NCBI GenBank assembly: GCA_964491875.1
Contig: CAZBIC010000003.1
Span: forward strand, 124,001-188,000
Source: JADJPG01 sp964491875
GTDB taxonomy: Bacteria > Verrucomicrobiota > Verrucomicrobiia > Limisphaerales > JADJPG01
Direction: 5' to 3'
DNA length: 64,000 nucleotides
A model generated the notes under the pieces. That model saw nothing but the letters and a program-made list of their open reading frames with translations. It was not told the origin of the DNA and made no database searches. Positions 16,523 through 25,702 of the stretch are shown here, in pieces. Numbering within the stretch: position 1 is the stretch's first letter; every line of letters begins with the position of its first letter. A program made the translations under genes and the position numbers.

Positions 16523-18283
16523 ATGAGCCGCATCTGGTTCAATTCGAAGCCGCCGATGGGAATCGGCAGCCGCATCATCGGCACGCTTTTTTTCTTCTTC
16601 TTCTTTGCGATGGGCGCGCTGTTCTGCGTCTTCATCGGGCGGGAGTGCTACTTGAATTTTCAGACGCGCGGCTGGCCCACGGCGGAGTGCGTGATTGTGG
16701 AAAGCCGGGTGGAGGAGGATCGCCGCAACAGCGATAATCCTTACCAGTTTGTCGTCCGCTACGAGTTTCAGTGGCAGGGCCGCACATACTCGTCCACGAA
16801 CTGGGCGCGGAAGAACACCGGCTTCTCGGAATACTCCAAAGCCGAGAGGATGGCGGGGCATTACGCGCTCGATACCAAGTCGACCTGTCTCGTGAATCCA
16901 TCGGATCCCAGCACCGCGGTCTTGGAGAAGCCGACGCTTTGGATTGGGCTGGCCGTGTTCCTACCTCTAATCTTCGTTGGTATCGGCTTGATCGGCATCA
17001 CGGCGATGTGGCGTTCCGTTGAGGTGAAGGAAAAGCCAGAGGAACGCATCTTGAGCAATCGGCCGGCCTTGAACGCCCGTGGGACGAAGATGGGACACGT
17101 GGCCGCCACGGTCGTCTGCTCCTTCTTTTTTCTCATCGGGTCCGGAGTGACTTATCTAGTAACTGTTCGGCCGATAATGGGAATCCTCGCTGCGCGCCAC
17201 TGGCAGGAGACGGCTTGCAGAATTCTTTCCAGCAATGTGCAGACTCACCGTGGCAAAAATACCACTTACAGCGTCGACGTGCTTTACTCGTACGAGTTAA
17301 ACGGCCGGGAATATCGATCCAATCGCTACGGCTTCACGAACGGTTCGTCGAGCGGCTACAAGGGAAAGGCCGAGATCGCCGCGCGCTATCAGCCGGGAGC
17401 GAAGTCGACTTGCTATGTGAATCCGGCAGATCCGCTGGAAGCGGTGCTGCACCGCGGCTTCACGGCGACGATGTGGTTCGGACTGATTCCGCTCGTCTTC
17501 GTCGTGGTGGGCGCGGGCGGCATTCTCTTCTTGCTGCGTGGCGGTCGATCAGCGCCGAGTGATGCCTCGCCCTACGAGCGCTTGCCGATGAGCCAGATTT
17601 CCGGCACCAATGCCGGCGTGCGAGTTTACTCGGAACTGACAGGTGATGTCGCTGCTCCGCGCGTGCTCAAGTCGTCCAGCTCGCGCCTCGCTGCGGTGAT
17701 TGGAATCGGAATCTTCGCCGCGTTCTGGAACGGCGTGATTTTCTTCGGGTTTATTCTGAACAGCGGATTCTTCCGGCGCGGGCGAACGGACTTCTTCGAC
17801 TGGTTCGGCGCACTGTTCATGATCCCGTTTGTCGCAATTGGGCTCTTCATGATCGGGCTGCTGGTTTACCAAATATTGGGGATGTTCAATCCGAAGGTGG
17901 AATTGACCCTCACGCCGGGCGTGCCGCAACTGGGCGAAAAGATCGACGTCGCCTGGCGGTTGAGCGGTCGGACCCAAGTGCTGCGTGGATTGAAGATCGT
18001 TGTCGAAGCACGGGAAGAAGCGAGGTATCGCCGCGGCACGAGCACTTATACGGATCGAAAGCCGTTCCTGAACCTCGAACTCTACGCATCCGCCAGCTCG
18101 ATGGAGCCGGAGACCGGGCACGCCAGCATTGGGCTGCCGGTCGAGTCGGTTCCGACCTGGAAGAGCGATAACAACAAGATCGTTTGGGTTATCCGGGTGG
18201 ACGGGGAGATCCCGCGCTGGCCGAACCTCAAGGAAGAGTTCGTGATCGAAGTCCATCCCCCGCGAGCAAAGGTTGCAGCATGA
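16523..18283 (+). CDS. DUF3592 tandem-repeat membrane protein with a C-terminal arrestin-like domain
   Basis: 586 residues. Two DUF3592 units are visible: residues about 20-175 (helix with a run of seven Phe, extracytoplasmic RTYSSTNWARKN, TCLVNPSDPSTAVLEK, second helix) and about 190-345 (YLVTVRPIMG, REYRSNRYGFTN, TCYVNPADPLEAVLHR, helix). The repeated TC(L/Y)VNP(S/A)DP motif marks each. A third pair of helices (about 385-450) leads to a C-terminal beta-rich region (VELTLTPG, IDVAWRLSG, VWVIRVDGEIPRWP) with arrestin/Spo0M-like strands. The stop overlaps the start of the next gene (ATGA), so they are translationally coupled. Function unknown; a membrane scaffold or sensor is possible. Confidence 0.8.
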   Translation: MSRIWFNSKPPMGIGSRIIGTLFFFFFFAMGALFCVFIGRECYLNFQTRGWPTAECVIVESRVEEDRRNSDNPYQFVVRYEFQWQGRTYSSTNWARKNTGFSEYSKAERMAGHYALDTKSTCLVNPSDPSTAVLEKPTLWIGLAVFLPLIFVGIGLIGITAMWRSVEVKEKPEERILSNRPALNARGTKMGHVAATVVCSFFFLIGSGVTYLVTVRPIMGILAARHWQETACRILSSNVQTHRGKNTTYSVDVLYSYELNGREYRSNRYGFTNGSSSGYKGKAEIAARYQPGAKSTCYVNPADPLEAVLHRGFTATMWFGLIPLVFVVVGAGGILFLLRGGRSAPSDASPYERLPMSQISGTNAGVRVYSELTGDVAAPRVLKSSSSRLAAVIGIGIFAAFWNGVIFFGFILNSGFFRRGRTDFFDWFGALFMIPFVAIGLFMIGLLVYQILGMFNPKVELTLTPGVPQLGEKIDVAWRLSGRTQVLRGLKIVVEAREEARYRRGTSTYTDRKPFLNLELYASASSMEPETGHASIGLPVESVPTWKSDNNKIVWVIRVDGEIPRWPNLKEEFVIEVHPPRAKVAA

Positions 18284-18657
18284 GCGAACTGAAGATTCTT
18301 TTGCGCGAAGAGCGGCTGAGTTATCGGCCGGGCGAGACCATTGAGGGCGTCGCCGGCTGGCGCCTCGATCAGCCGCCGAGCGGCGTCGAACTGCGCCTGT
18401 TCTGGTTCACGCGCGGGAAAGGCACCGAAGACGTGGGTGTGGTGAACTCGATGAATTTCCCTTCGCCGCAACTCGAAGAAGGGCGCAAGTTCACTTTCAC
18501 GTTGCCGCAGGATCCGTGGAGCTTTTCTGGTCAACTGATCTCCGTGATCTGGGCCTTGGAACTCGTGGTGCAGCCCGGCAATCAACGCTCGCGCCTTGAG
18601 ATCATTGTGTCGCCGACTGGACGCGAGATTCAGCTGCATGCCCATGCGAGCGCGTGA
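18280..18657 (+). CDS. Small arrestin-like beta-sandwich protein
   Basis: 125 residues from ATG 18280, overlapping the upstream stop by four bases. The opening LLREERLSYRPGETIEGVAGW is the typical first hairpin of arrestin-like or Spo0M-like proteins, followed by LRLFWFTRGKG and FTLPQDPWSFSGQLISVIW. No signal or membrane segment. It resembles the C-terminal part of the DUF3592 gene product before it and may pair with it. Function unknown. Confidence 0.7.
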   Translation: MSELKILLREERLSYRPGETIEGVAGWRLDQPPSGVELRLFWFTRGKGTEDVGVVNSMNFPSPQLEEGRKFTFTLPQDPWSFSGQLISVIWALELVVQPGNQRSRLEIIVSPTGREIQLHAHASA

Positions 18658-19294
18658 CAATCCATTCTCCACTGATCGTGTGCTGCGCGTTCGCTATCGC
18701 CTGCGTGGCGAAAGCTGGGATTCACTCCTGTCCCGGCTCGCTGCGTTGAAGTATCGTGCCGCGATTGTTGGTCCGGAAGGCGCGGGCAAGACAACGTTGC
18801 TGGAGGACTTGGAACCACATCTTGTGGCGAAGAGGTTTGAAGTCGTTTCGTTGCGCCTGACCCGGGAGTTGCCGCGATTTGAAGACGGTGTGCTTTGTGA
18901 TCTCCGTCGTCGATTGGCCCCGCGACACATCATCCTTTTTGATGGTGCGGAGCAACTCCGCGTTTGGTCGTGGTGGCGCTTCCAACGCATCGCCCGACAG
19001 GCGGGAGGGATCATCATCACTTCGCATCGGAGTGGATTGATGCCGACCTTGCTGGAGTGTCGAACCGATGCTCGATTGCTCGCGTCGATCGTCTCAGAGC
19101 TGTTGAACGAACCGGTCGAACGCCATCAGCGCACCGCGGACGAATTGTTTCGAAAGCATCACGGCAATCTCCGCGATGCGTTGCGCGAGCTCTATGACGA
19201 CTGGGCGGAGCGCGCTACAGATCCAGCGGGATGCCGGCTTCCGGTCGCAGATCGCTTCCACGATAGAACAACGGCTTGCCCACGCGAGGGATGA
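18644..19294 (+). CDS. P-loop NTPase, small AAA-like
   Basis: About 216 residues from ATG 18644 (an ATG at 18638 is also in frame), overlapping the previous gene by 14 bases. Walker A is GPEGAGKTT (about residues 45-53), Walker B is HIILFDGAEQL, followed by the sensor-like IIITSHRSG, giving a compact ATPase core and a C-terminal helical lid. The last 80 bases overlap the convergent membrane-protein gene, so the final 25 or so residues are unlikely to be structured. Third gene of a coupled cassette with the DUF3592 and arrestin-like genes; a regulatory or assembly ATPase is possible. Confidence 0.7.
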   Translation: MRARDNPFSTDRVLRVRYRLRGESWDSLLSRLAALKYRAAIVGPEGAGKTTLLEDLEPHLVAKRFEVVSLRLTRELPRFEDGVLCDLRRRLAPRHIILFDGAEQLRVWSWWRFQRIARQAGGIIITSHRSGLMPTLLECRTDARLLASIVSELLNEPVERHQRTADELFRKHHGNLRDALRELYDDWAERATDPAGCRLPVADRFHDRTTACPREG

Positions 19295-20483
19295 GCACCA
19301 TGCGGAGCTCGTTCGGGTCGTTCGCGAAGCTGGCGAGGTAACGCGCCACGTTGCGGTAGTTACGCGCTTCCGGCAGCGGCGGGGTGCGGAGGATTTTGTC
19401 CGCCCAAAGCTCCGTCAGCACGACATACGGTCCTTGGAGCTGTTCGTTGAATGGCATCGGCGTGGCCACGATGAACTCGTGCAGCGATGGAGGAAGTTTC
19501 TCCCGAAGACTGGCGCTGATAAAGATGTCCGCCTTCGTCAACCGGCCGGTGTAGAGCGAGAAGGAAAGATACGAATCCCATTTACCGAAGAAGCTGAGAA
19601 TCGGCAACAGGCTGAAGAGAGTGACGGCAACGAACGACCAAAGCGGACGCCGGAGGCTTGACCAGACGTTCTCAACGGCACCGCGTGGAAACAACACGAT
19701 GACCAGCGCGGGCATCACCAGATTCCACGGCCAGACGATCCAGTTGTGCTTGTGACCGAGTGGTCCGAGGAAAAGGATCGCGATCAGGTGGACGACGATG
19801 GTGGCGACGATGGCCGACATCCGGGTGCGTTGGAACCAGAGGGCCAAGCTGATGAAGATCTCGACGAAGGGCGCGGAGTAGACTCCCCACTTCAACGCAG
19901 TGACGGCGCCCGCGGGCAGCCAAGCGGAGGCTGGGTTCACGAACCACGGCGCGACGAGGTTGAAGAACTCCGGAGTCAGTTTCTGTGCGCCGCCCCAGAT
20001 GTAGACGGCGGAGAGCGCGATGCGACAGGCCATGAGGGCGGAGGTTTCTTTGGCCAGCGTCAGCAGCAGCATCACCCAATACATGTAGAACCAAGGCTGC
20101 AGCCGACACTGATCGGCGAGCGCGAGAAAGAGTGAACCGACGAGGAATGTTCCGATCCCTGCGCGCGGCAGCCAGACCGCGACGACGAGGCTTCCGAGGA
20201 CGACAGTGAATACCACAGCGTCCCACGGAGCCGACAAACCAGGGAACGACGCAGACAGGGGCAGCTGCGGGAATAATCGCGCGCTCATCCAGAGCGGCAT
20301 CGACGCCAGCATCGTGAGGAAGCAGGCCGCCAGCAATGTGACGCGCAGCGCGATGGCGCGCGTCGAATCGCCTGGAGCGAGTTGGAACGGATTCACGGGG
20401 CGACCATAGGCGAAGCCGCCGCGCTGCTTCCACGGAAAAGGATTTACGAGTCGCTGGTTGACTCGGTTAAGTCCGTGTAGCAA
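19215..20483 (-). CDS. HTTM/DoxX-like multi-spanning membrane protein
   Basis: Up to 422 residues if it starts at the TTG at 20483; the exact start is uncertain. About nine hydrophobic helices are visible, with the central part (CRIALSAVYIWGGAQKLTPEF, WGVYSAPFVEIFISLALWFQ) resembling HTTM/vitamin K-dependent carboxylase-like or DoxX membrane domains, and the loop LFLGPLGHKHNWIVWPWNL conserved-looking. The soluble C-terminus of about 100 residues contains PMPFNEQLQGPYVVLTELW. The start lies 28 bp from the divergent phosphoesterase start, so the promoters overlap. Substrate and role unknown. Confidence 0.7.
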   Translation of the reverse strand: MLHGLNRVNQRLVNPFPWKQRGGFAYGRPVNPFQLAPGDSTRAIALRVTLLAACFLTMLASMPLWMSARLFPQLPLSASFPGLSAPWDAVVFTVVLGSLVVAVWLPRAGIGTFLVGSLFLALADQCRLQPWFYMYWVMLLLTLAKETSALMACRIALSAVYIWGGAQKLTPEFFNLVAPWFVNPASAWLPAGAVTALKWGVYSAPFVEIFISLALWFQRTRMSAIVATIVVHLIAILFLGPLGHKHNWIVWPWNLVMPALVIVLFPRGAVENVWSSLRRPLWSFVAVTLFSLLPILSFFGKWDSYLSFSLYTGRLTKADIFISASLREKLPPSLHEFIVATPMPFNEQLQGPYVVLTELWADKILRTPPLPEARNYRNVARYLASFANDPNELRMVLIPRVGKPLFYRGSDLRPEAGIPLDL

Positions 20484-20511
20484 CTAAGCGGGGTTCAGTC
20501 GCAATTTTCAT

Positions 20512-21390
20512 ATGACACGTTTCTTGAAACCGATTTGGGTCGCCGCTGTGGCCCTTGGATGCAGCGTGCTGAGCCAGCGTCCGGCCCGCGCCGCGGAGCC
20601 GTTCTTTTTCATCCAGCTTAGCGACCCGCAGTTTGGCATGTTCACTGAAAACGCCAGCTTCGCGCAGGAGACGGTGAACTTTGAGTTCGCCGCGGCGACG
20701 GTGAACCGGCTGAAGCCGGCGTTCGTGATCATCACAGGTGATCTCGTACACAAGCCGGGCGACAACGAGCAGATCGCCGAGTATCGACGGATCATTTCGA
20801 AGATCGACAAATCGATCCCGGTGTATGACGTCGCCGGTAATCACGACGTGGAGAACGTGCCTACGCCCGAAAGCATTGCGGCCTACACGAATCGATTCGG
20901 TCCGGACTACTACACGTTTCGTCACAACGGATTCGTGGGTGTGGTGCTGAATTCGAGCGTCATTCATTCTCCACAGAAGGCGATGGATCACCTCGAAGCG
21001 CAGGAGCGCTGGCTGGAGGCGGAGCTGGAAAAGGCGCGCGCGGAAAAGGCGAAGCACATTGTCGTCTTTCAGCATCATCCGTGGTGCCTGTCGTCCGCGA
21101 CGGAGAAGGATGAATACTTCAACATCCCCATCGAACGGCGTTCGCGTTACTTCGCGTTGTTCCACAAGTATGGCGTCAACTACGCCTTCTGCGGCCATTA
21201 CCACCGCAATGCTCTCGCCCGTGACGGCAAGTTGGAGATCGTGACGACGGCTCCGGTGGGCAAGCCGTTGGGGAAGGATGCTTCGGGCATTCGCGTGGCC
21301 ATTGTTCGCGATGATCGAATTGAACATCGGTATTACGAGTTCGGGGAGATTCCGACGCAGATCGATCTGAGTTCGCCCGTTTCGAAGTAA
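20512..21390 (+). CDS. Secreted calcineurin-like metallophosphoesterase (CPPED1-like)
   Basis: 292 residues with a signal peptide (cleavage near ARAAE). The dimetal motifs are in order: SDPQFG (D38), ITGDLVH (D77), GNHD (N110, H111), QHHPW and CGHYHRN. The DPQ in place of the usual DxH at motif I is typical of the CPPED1/CSTP1 subgroup of phosphoprotein or phosphodiester phosphatases. It acts outside the cytoplasm. The gene downstream begins 43 bp later on the same strand. Substrate unknown. Confidence 0.88.
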   Translation: MTRFLKPIWVAAVALGCSVLSQRPARAAEPFFFIQLSDPQFGMFTENASFAQETVNFEFAAATVNRLKPAFVIITGDLVHKPGDNEQIAEYRRIISKIDKSIPVYDVAGNHDVENVPTPESIAAYTNRFGPDYYTFRHNGFVGVVLNSSVIHSPQKAMDHLEAQERWLEAELEKARAEKAKHIVVFQHHPWCLSSATEKDEYFNIPIERRSRYFALFHKYGVNYAFCGHYHRNALARDGKLEIVTTAPVGKPLGKDASGIRVAIVRDDRIEHRYYEFGEIPTQIDLSSPVSK

Positions 21391-21433
21391 CCCAGCTCTC
21401 GCCTGCTGGCCGCATCGCTGGCAGGATGTCGGC

Positions 21434-23548
21434 ATGGAACTGCGCGAGTTTGCGGAGCGAGTGCTGTTTGCGACGACGCTGGAGGAGAAGCTCCAGTCGC
21501 CGGACGCGATCAGCGACGAGCACCCCGGTTCGTCGATCGCTGCGCCCGCGATGCCCGGTCGTCCAACCGGGCTTCAGTTCAAATCCCAAACCTCGGCCAA
21601 GACCGAGTTTCCCGGACTGAGTGCACTGGAGCGCGAATCCGAGCGCGGCCGTCTGCTGCACTTCTTCGCCAACCACGAGCTCCTCGCGACCGAACTGATG
21701 GCGCTGGTGCTTCTGCGCTTTCCCGATGCCCCGCCGGCGTTTCGTCGAGGTGTCTTTCAGACGCTCAAGGATGAACAGGAGCACACGCGGCTCTACATCC
21801 AGCGCATGCGCGCGTGCGGCATAGAGTTTGGCGAATTGCCGGTGAGCGGCTACTTCTGGCGCGCCGTATCGGGAATGGAGAATCCCATCGACTACGTGGC
21901 GGGTCTCAGTCTGACCTTTGAACAGGCGAATCTCGATTTCGCCCGTCACTTCGCCAGTGGGTTTGGGAAGGTCGGCGATTGCGACAGCGCGGCATTGCTG
22001 GAGAAGATCTATCGCGACGAGATCGCGCACGTCGCCTACGGTTTGAAGTGGTTTCGGCGGTGGAAGAATCCGAACGAGAGCGACTGGGAGGCATTCTGTC
22101 GCCAGCTGAAGTTCCCACTCTCGCCGCAACGTGCGAAGGGAATCTCCTTGAACGTCGAGGGGCGGAAGGCCGCTGGGCTGGACGCCCAGTTCATCGCGGA
22201 GCTGGATGTCTTCTCTCAGTCGAAAGGCCGCACGCCGAGCGTGTTCGTCTTCAATCCGTTCGCCGAAGGTTGCATCGCCCACGGCAGAGGATTCACGCCC
22301 GCCAAGCACCAGGCGCAACTCGCCCGTGATCTGGAAAATCTCCCGCAGTTCCTCGGCCGGCAGGATGATGTGGTTCTCGTTCAGCAGCGACCGTCGGTTG
22401 AGTTTCTCAGCAGCCTGAAGCAGGCGGGGTTCGCGCTGCCGGAGTTTGTGGAGCTGGAATGCAATCGTGCTCCCGCGTTGGAAGAGCTCGCGCAACGAAA
22501 GCTGGGGCGCCTGCGTCCGTGGGCTTGGGGACCAGACAGCGTTGAATTGTTCGCGCCGTTGTCCCGCAGCGTTTCGGCGGAGGAACGGTCCGCCGACCAG
22601 CGATTCAATGCCGGCATTGCAGAACTGTATTCGAAGGCGTGGAGCGCGGCGTTTTTAAAACGGTGGCTGAAGTCGCTGCCGGCCAGCGACTGGTTGTGCG
22701 GCGAGGACGAGACGGGAGTGTCGGTGAGGGACTTCACCAAGGCGCTCGAAGTGATCGCGGCGATTCGCGGGCGCGGACACCATCGCATCGTGGTGAAAGA
22801 AGCGCTGGGGCTGGCGGGCAGCAACGCCGTCCGATTGTGGGAACCGGAACTTCTGGAATCGCAGCGGCGCTGGATGAGCGCAGCATTTGAACGCGGTCAG
22901 TCGCTGGTGATTGAGCCGTGGCTGGAGCGGGAGTTTGATTTCTCGGCGCAGCTCGAGATGGGCGAAGACGGATTGAAGCTCTGCGGTTACACCGCGCTGA
23001 TCAACGATCGCAAGGGACAGTTCGAGGGGAACGAGGCGTCGCCGAACTTTGCCCGGCAGTTTCCGGCTTCGGTTCTTGCGCTGCTCGATTCGCGCGCGAC
23101 GCCGCCGCGCGTTCACGATGTTTTCAAGCGGCTGTTTGCCGCGCTGGAGATTGAGTTCAATCGGGCTGGTTTCCGCGGACCAATCGGTATCGATGTGCTG
23201 ATCTATCGCGATGCGACTGGTGGTGTGCGATTGAAGCCGTTGGTGGAGATCAATCCGCGTTACACGATGGGTAGGGTGACGCTGGAGCTGATGAAGCAAG
23301 TCGCGCCCGGTAGTCACGGCCGATTCTCGTTGGTGAACCGGGCGAAGTTGAAGGCGGCGGGCTTCGGCGATTTTCCAGCGTTCGTGGAGGAAGCGCGCCG
23401 GGTTCATCCAGTCTATCTGGAGGGACAGCCGCGACCGCGCCTTCGCGAAGGCTTCGTTTGTCTGAACGATCCTTCGACCGCACAGGTTTGCCTGGCGGTG
23501 TTCGAGGTGACGCGTCAACCGGCGGCTAAACCAGCACTGTCCTACTGA
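21434..23548 (+). CDS. Fusion of a DUF455 ferritin-like domain and an ATP-grasp domain
   Basis: 704 residues. Residues about 70-240 form a four-helix ferritin-like (DUF455) bundle with carboxylate and His ligands: ANHELLATELMAL, KDEQEHTRLY, FEQANLDFARHF and YRDEIAHVAYG. Residues about 265-690 look like an ATP-grasp enzyme: VFVFNPFAEG, then HHRIVVKEALGLAGSNAVRL as the ATP-binding lysine loop, SLVIEPWLEREFDFSAQL, and LKPLVEINPRYTMGRVTLEL with the terminal metal-binding E..N. DUF455 proteins may bind two irons; ATP-grasp enzymes ligate carboxylates to amines. The combination suggests a modification enzyme with a redox step. A strong terminator lies right after it. Confidence 0.8.
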   Translation: MELREFAERVLFATTLEEKLQSPDAISDEHPGSSIAAPAMPGRPTGLQFKSQTSAKTEFPGLSALERESERGRLLHFFANHELLATELMALVLLRFPDAPPAFRRGVFQTLKDEQEHTRLYIQRMRACGIEFGELPVSGYFWRAVSGMENPIDYVAGLSLTFEQANLDFARHFASGFGKVGDCDSAALLEKIYRDEIAHVAYGLKWFRRWKNPNESDWEAFCRQLKFPLSPQRAKGISLNVEGRKAAGLDAQFIAELDVFSQSKGRTPSVFVFNPFAEGCIAHGRGFTPAKHQAQLARDLENLPQFLGRQDDVVLVQQRPSVEFLSSLKQAGFALPEFVELECNRAPALEELAQRKLGRLRPWAWGPDSVELFAPLSRSVSAEERSADQRFNAGIAELYSKAWSAAFLKRWLKSLPASDWLCGEDETGVSVRDFTKALEVIAAIRGRGHHRIVVKEALGLAGSNAVRLWEPELLESQRRWMSAAFERGQSLVIEPWLEREFDFSAQLEMGEDGLKLCGYTALINDRKGQFEGNEASPNFARQFPASVLALLDSRATPPRVHDVFKRLFAALEIEFNRAGFRGPIGIDVLIYRDATGGVRLKPLVEINPRYTMGRVTLELMKQVAPGSHGRFSLVNRAKLKAAGFGDFPAFVEEARRVHPVYLEGQPRPRLREGFVCLNDPSTAQVCLAVFEVTRQPAAKPALSY

Positions 23549-23571
23549 GCCGTTCCAAATTCCGGCATAAG

Positions 23572-23605
23572 AAAAAACCCCTCAAGCACGCGCTCGAGGG
23601 GTTTT
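23572..23605. terminator. Bidirectional rho-independent terminator
   Basis: 11-bp stem with one mismatch (ACCCCTCAAGC 23577-23587 with GCTCGAGGGGT 23592-23602), four-base loop, T run after it on the + strand (23602-23605) and six A before it (23572-23577), i.e. T run on the - strand. It serves both the ATP-grasp gene and the convergent FN3-like gene. Confidence 0.9.
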
Positions 23606-23627
23606 GTCAATCCAAGAGAGTCTCCGG

Positions 23628-24545
23628 TCACGCCACCGCTTGCGCCGCGACGTTGATCGTACCCGGCGCGCTCGCGGGACCGGTGCCGCGCGAATTCACG
23701 CCCACGATCTCGTATTCATGCGCGCCCGGTGCAAGGCCGAGGACGTCATACACTCCGGGCAGGATCACATCATCCACATGGATGAACGCGGGCTGGCCGG
23801 GTGCCTTGTGCCACACCTCAAAACTCGTGGCGTGCAAGGCGGTGAACTCCAGATGCACCGCGCCAGGAGCCGGGCTCGTCGCCTCGGTGATGGTGGCTTG
23901 CGCCGGCACCGAGGTGCTTGGAGCGGTGGGGATGGCGTCGATGACCTTGCGGCTCGGCGTGCCAGGGGCGAATTGAGCACGGCCTTGAATCAAGGCGCCG
24001 CCGATGAAACGGCGATTCTCGTCGTCGCGTTCGTGAAGGTTGCCCTCCTCCTTCTGAAAGGCCTGGTTGCAACTCACGCAATCGGATTGCTTGTCCCGCA
24101 AAGTGCTGAGCAATCCTTGGAACTGCACCAAGGTGATGTTGCCCGCGACAAACTGGGTGGACTGGCCGGGAGGAAATGGGAGCGTGCTCCACAGTTCGGC
24201 CATCGCCGCCATTCGGTTGATGGTTTTCACTGGCGAGTTGTCACCCTTGGGCAGGCGGACGATGAGTTGCCAGCTTTTGGCATCCGCCGTGTAGGTGCTC
24301 TTCATGATCGCGTACACTTGCACGGCGGCGGCATGGCCGGCTTCGTGGGCGAGGCGCAGGCTGGCGCGACCGGCTTCCTGCAAACTGTTCTTGGCGAGGA
24401 ACGCGGTCTTCTGCGTTTCGGATTCCGCGATGAACCCGGCAACCTGTTGCGGTGAATTGGCGTAAGGCCGGTACTCCGTGATTTGATCCATCGCCGCCTT
24501 GATGTAGGCCAGTTGCGTCTGGCGAAACGTATAACCATCCAACAT
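23628..24545 (-). CDS. Protein with a helical N-terminal half and an FN3-like C-terminus, unknown function
   Basis: 305 residues from ATG 24545; no signal peptide is visible. The first 140 residues are helical and Gln/Ala-rich (QITEYRPYANSPQQVAG, LRLAHEAGHAAAVQVYAIM). A middle stretch has a CxxC pair (CVSCNQ). Residues about 210-300 are a Thr/Pro/Ala-rich linker and an FN3-like module (VHLEFTALHATSFEVWHKAP, VLGLAPGAHEYEIVGVNSRG) ending in an Ala/Val tail. The end resembles the partial gene at 3-287. The gene ends at the shared terminator at 23572-23605. Confidence 0.7.
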   Translation of the reverse strand: MLDGYTFRQTQLAYIKAAMDQITEYRPYANSPQQVAGFIAESETQKTAFLAKNSLQEAGRASLRLAHEAGHAAAVQVYAIMKSTYTADAKSWQLIVRLPKGDNSPVKTINRMAAMAELWSTLPFPPGQSTQFVAGNITLVQFQGLLSTLRDKQSDCVSCNQAFQKEEGNLHERDDENRRFIGGALIQGRAQFAPGTPSRKVIDAIPTAPSTSVPAQATITEATSPAPGAVHLEFTALHATSFEVWHKAPGQPAFIHVDDVILPGVYDVLGLAPGAHEYEIVGVNSRGTGPASAPGTINVAAQAVA

Positions 24546-24791
24546 AACTTCAGCTTTCCCCGGTCCCGCGAACCGCCACCCCGCGCGCCAAAATGGACGC
24601 GCACCCGTGTTTCAGAATGAAAGGCCCACCGTTCCTGCAGGACCGAAGAATAAATCGGAACGACAATTGCCTGCGCCGCGCGACAGTGCCCGGCGCGGGA
24701 ATATCCCTAGCAACGACAATGCCACCTTCGGATCGGTGGGGTGAGATTCTATCGAGCCCTAAGCTGGAACGATGCAGCAGGAAAGGAATTT

Positions 24792-24976
24792 AACCACGGA
24801 TGGAAACGAGGATTTTGGAAGGCAAAGAAACTTCACCAATCGGTGGGTCTGTTTCGAGCGCCAATCCCTGTTCTCCATCCGCCCCATCCGTGTGAATCCG
24901 TGTCCATCCGTGGTTTCTTCTGCATGGTTCCGGTTGAGACGGCAGTTGGAATTCGTGAGCATTCGTGAAATTCGTG
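24792..24976. repeat. Cluster of helically phased ATYCGTG heptamers flanked by an inverted repeat
   Basis: ATCCGTG occurs at 24886, 24896 and 24906 (exact 10-base period) and ATTCGTG at 24951, 24961 and 24970. The 13-mer AACCACGGATGGA at 24792-24804 is the perfect inverted partner of 24903-24915. Similar CCACGGATG/ATTCGTG strings are, from memory, dispersed in several bacterial genomes. Confidence 0.7.
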
Positions 24977-25417
24977 TCTCTCCCCTGACCACTCCTACCA
25001 TCCAGTTCGCTCTGTTTCCCAGCCCTTGGTGTCCCAATGAAGGACACCGAATTGTCCCACGGAGGTCATGAATGGGACACGAACGCCATCGAATCAGCCA
25101 ACGCGGTGTGCGAAACAACTTTTCTGTCCGCAAACGGTGAGACGCCGCTCACGAAATGAGAAATCCGACTCGATGAATCAGAACGCCCCCGTCGTTTTTC
25201 AGGAAAGGCTGAGACGAAATCTGTCCGAACACTCACCTTCGACCAATCTCCAGCCTTCACATCTGTTTTGGCTGCTACATTCTCAGCAAACTGTCCTCGA
25301 ATTTCACCGCATCATCAGGACTTGTGGTGCGTGATCGCAATTCGATCTCCATTTTCGCTAATGTTTTCGGCCATTTTCTCGCGCGAAAAATAAAACTAAC
25401 AATTTTTCACAAAATGC

Positions 25418-25446
25418 TTGACGGAACACCCCCCCCCTGAAATACC
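25418..25446 (+). promoter_or_regulatory. Possible promoter with poly-C spacer
   Basis: TTGACG (25418-25423), 17-base spacer containing nine consecutive C, then AATACC (25441-25446). The -10 is poor. It points toward the secreted peptide gene 257 bp away. Confidence 0.25.
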
Positions 25447-25702
25447 TTCACCCCACAAAGAAGAAACGGGAACCAATGGGAAAGGTGATGGAGACATGTC
25501 GAGGATATTCCATTTTAGTCACATTTCATTTGCGGCCCTGGAGGGCGACCAGCATGGGCGCACGAGTTGTGTTCTTCACTTATTGGGGTGTCAATTACTA
25601 ATCTCTGAATTCGGAGCAGCACCTCCGCTGAGGTAGACGGAAAACTGTAGGCGTTTGTGCTAACGCTGAAAACGAGAAAAAAATGAGTAACAAGGACCAA
25701 AC

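Larger units (their letters stand above)
24546..25702. other. 1.15 kb without a convincing gene
   Basis: Short open frames exist but have no recognisable protein character. The stretch holds a cluster of ATYCGTG heptamer repeats (24792-24976), a run of nine C at 25429-25437 inside a promoter-like context, and a small hairpin (GCGTT/AACGC near 25653-25667) before the secreted peptide gene. Base composition becomes visibly AT-rich from about 25330 onward, marking the left edge of an accessory region. Confidence 0.6.
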
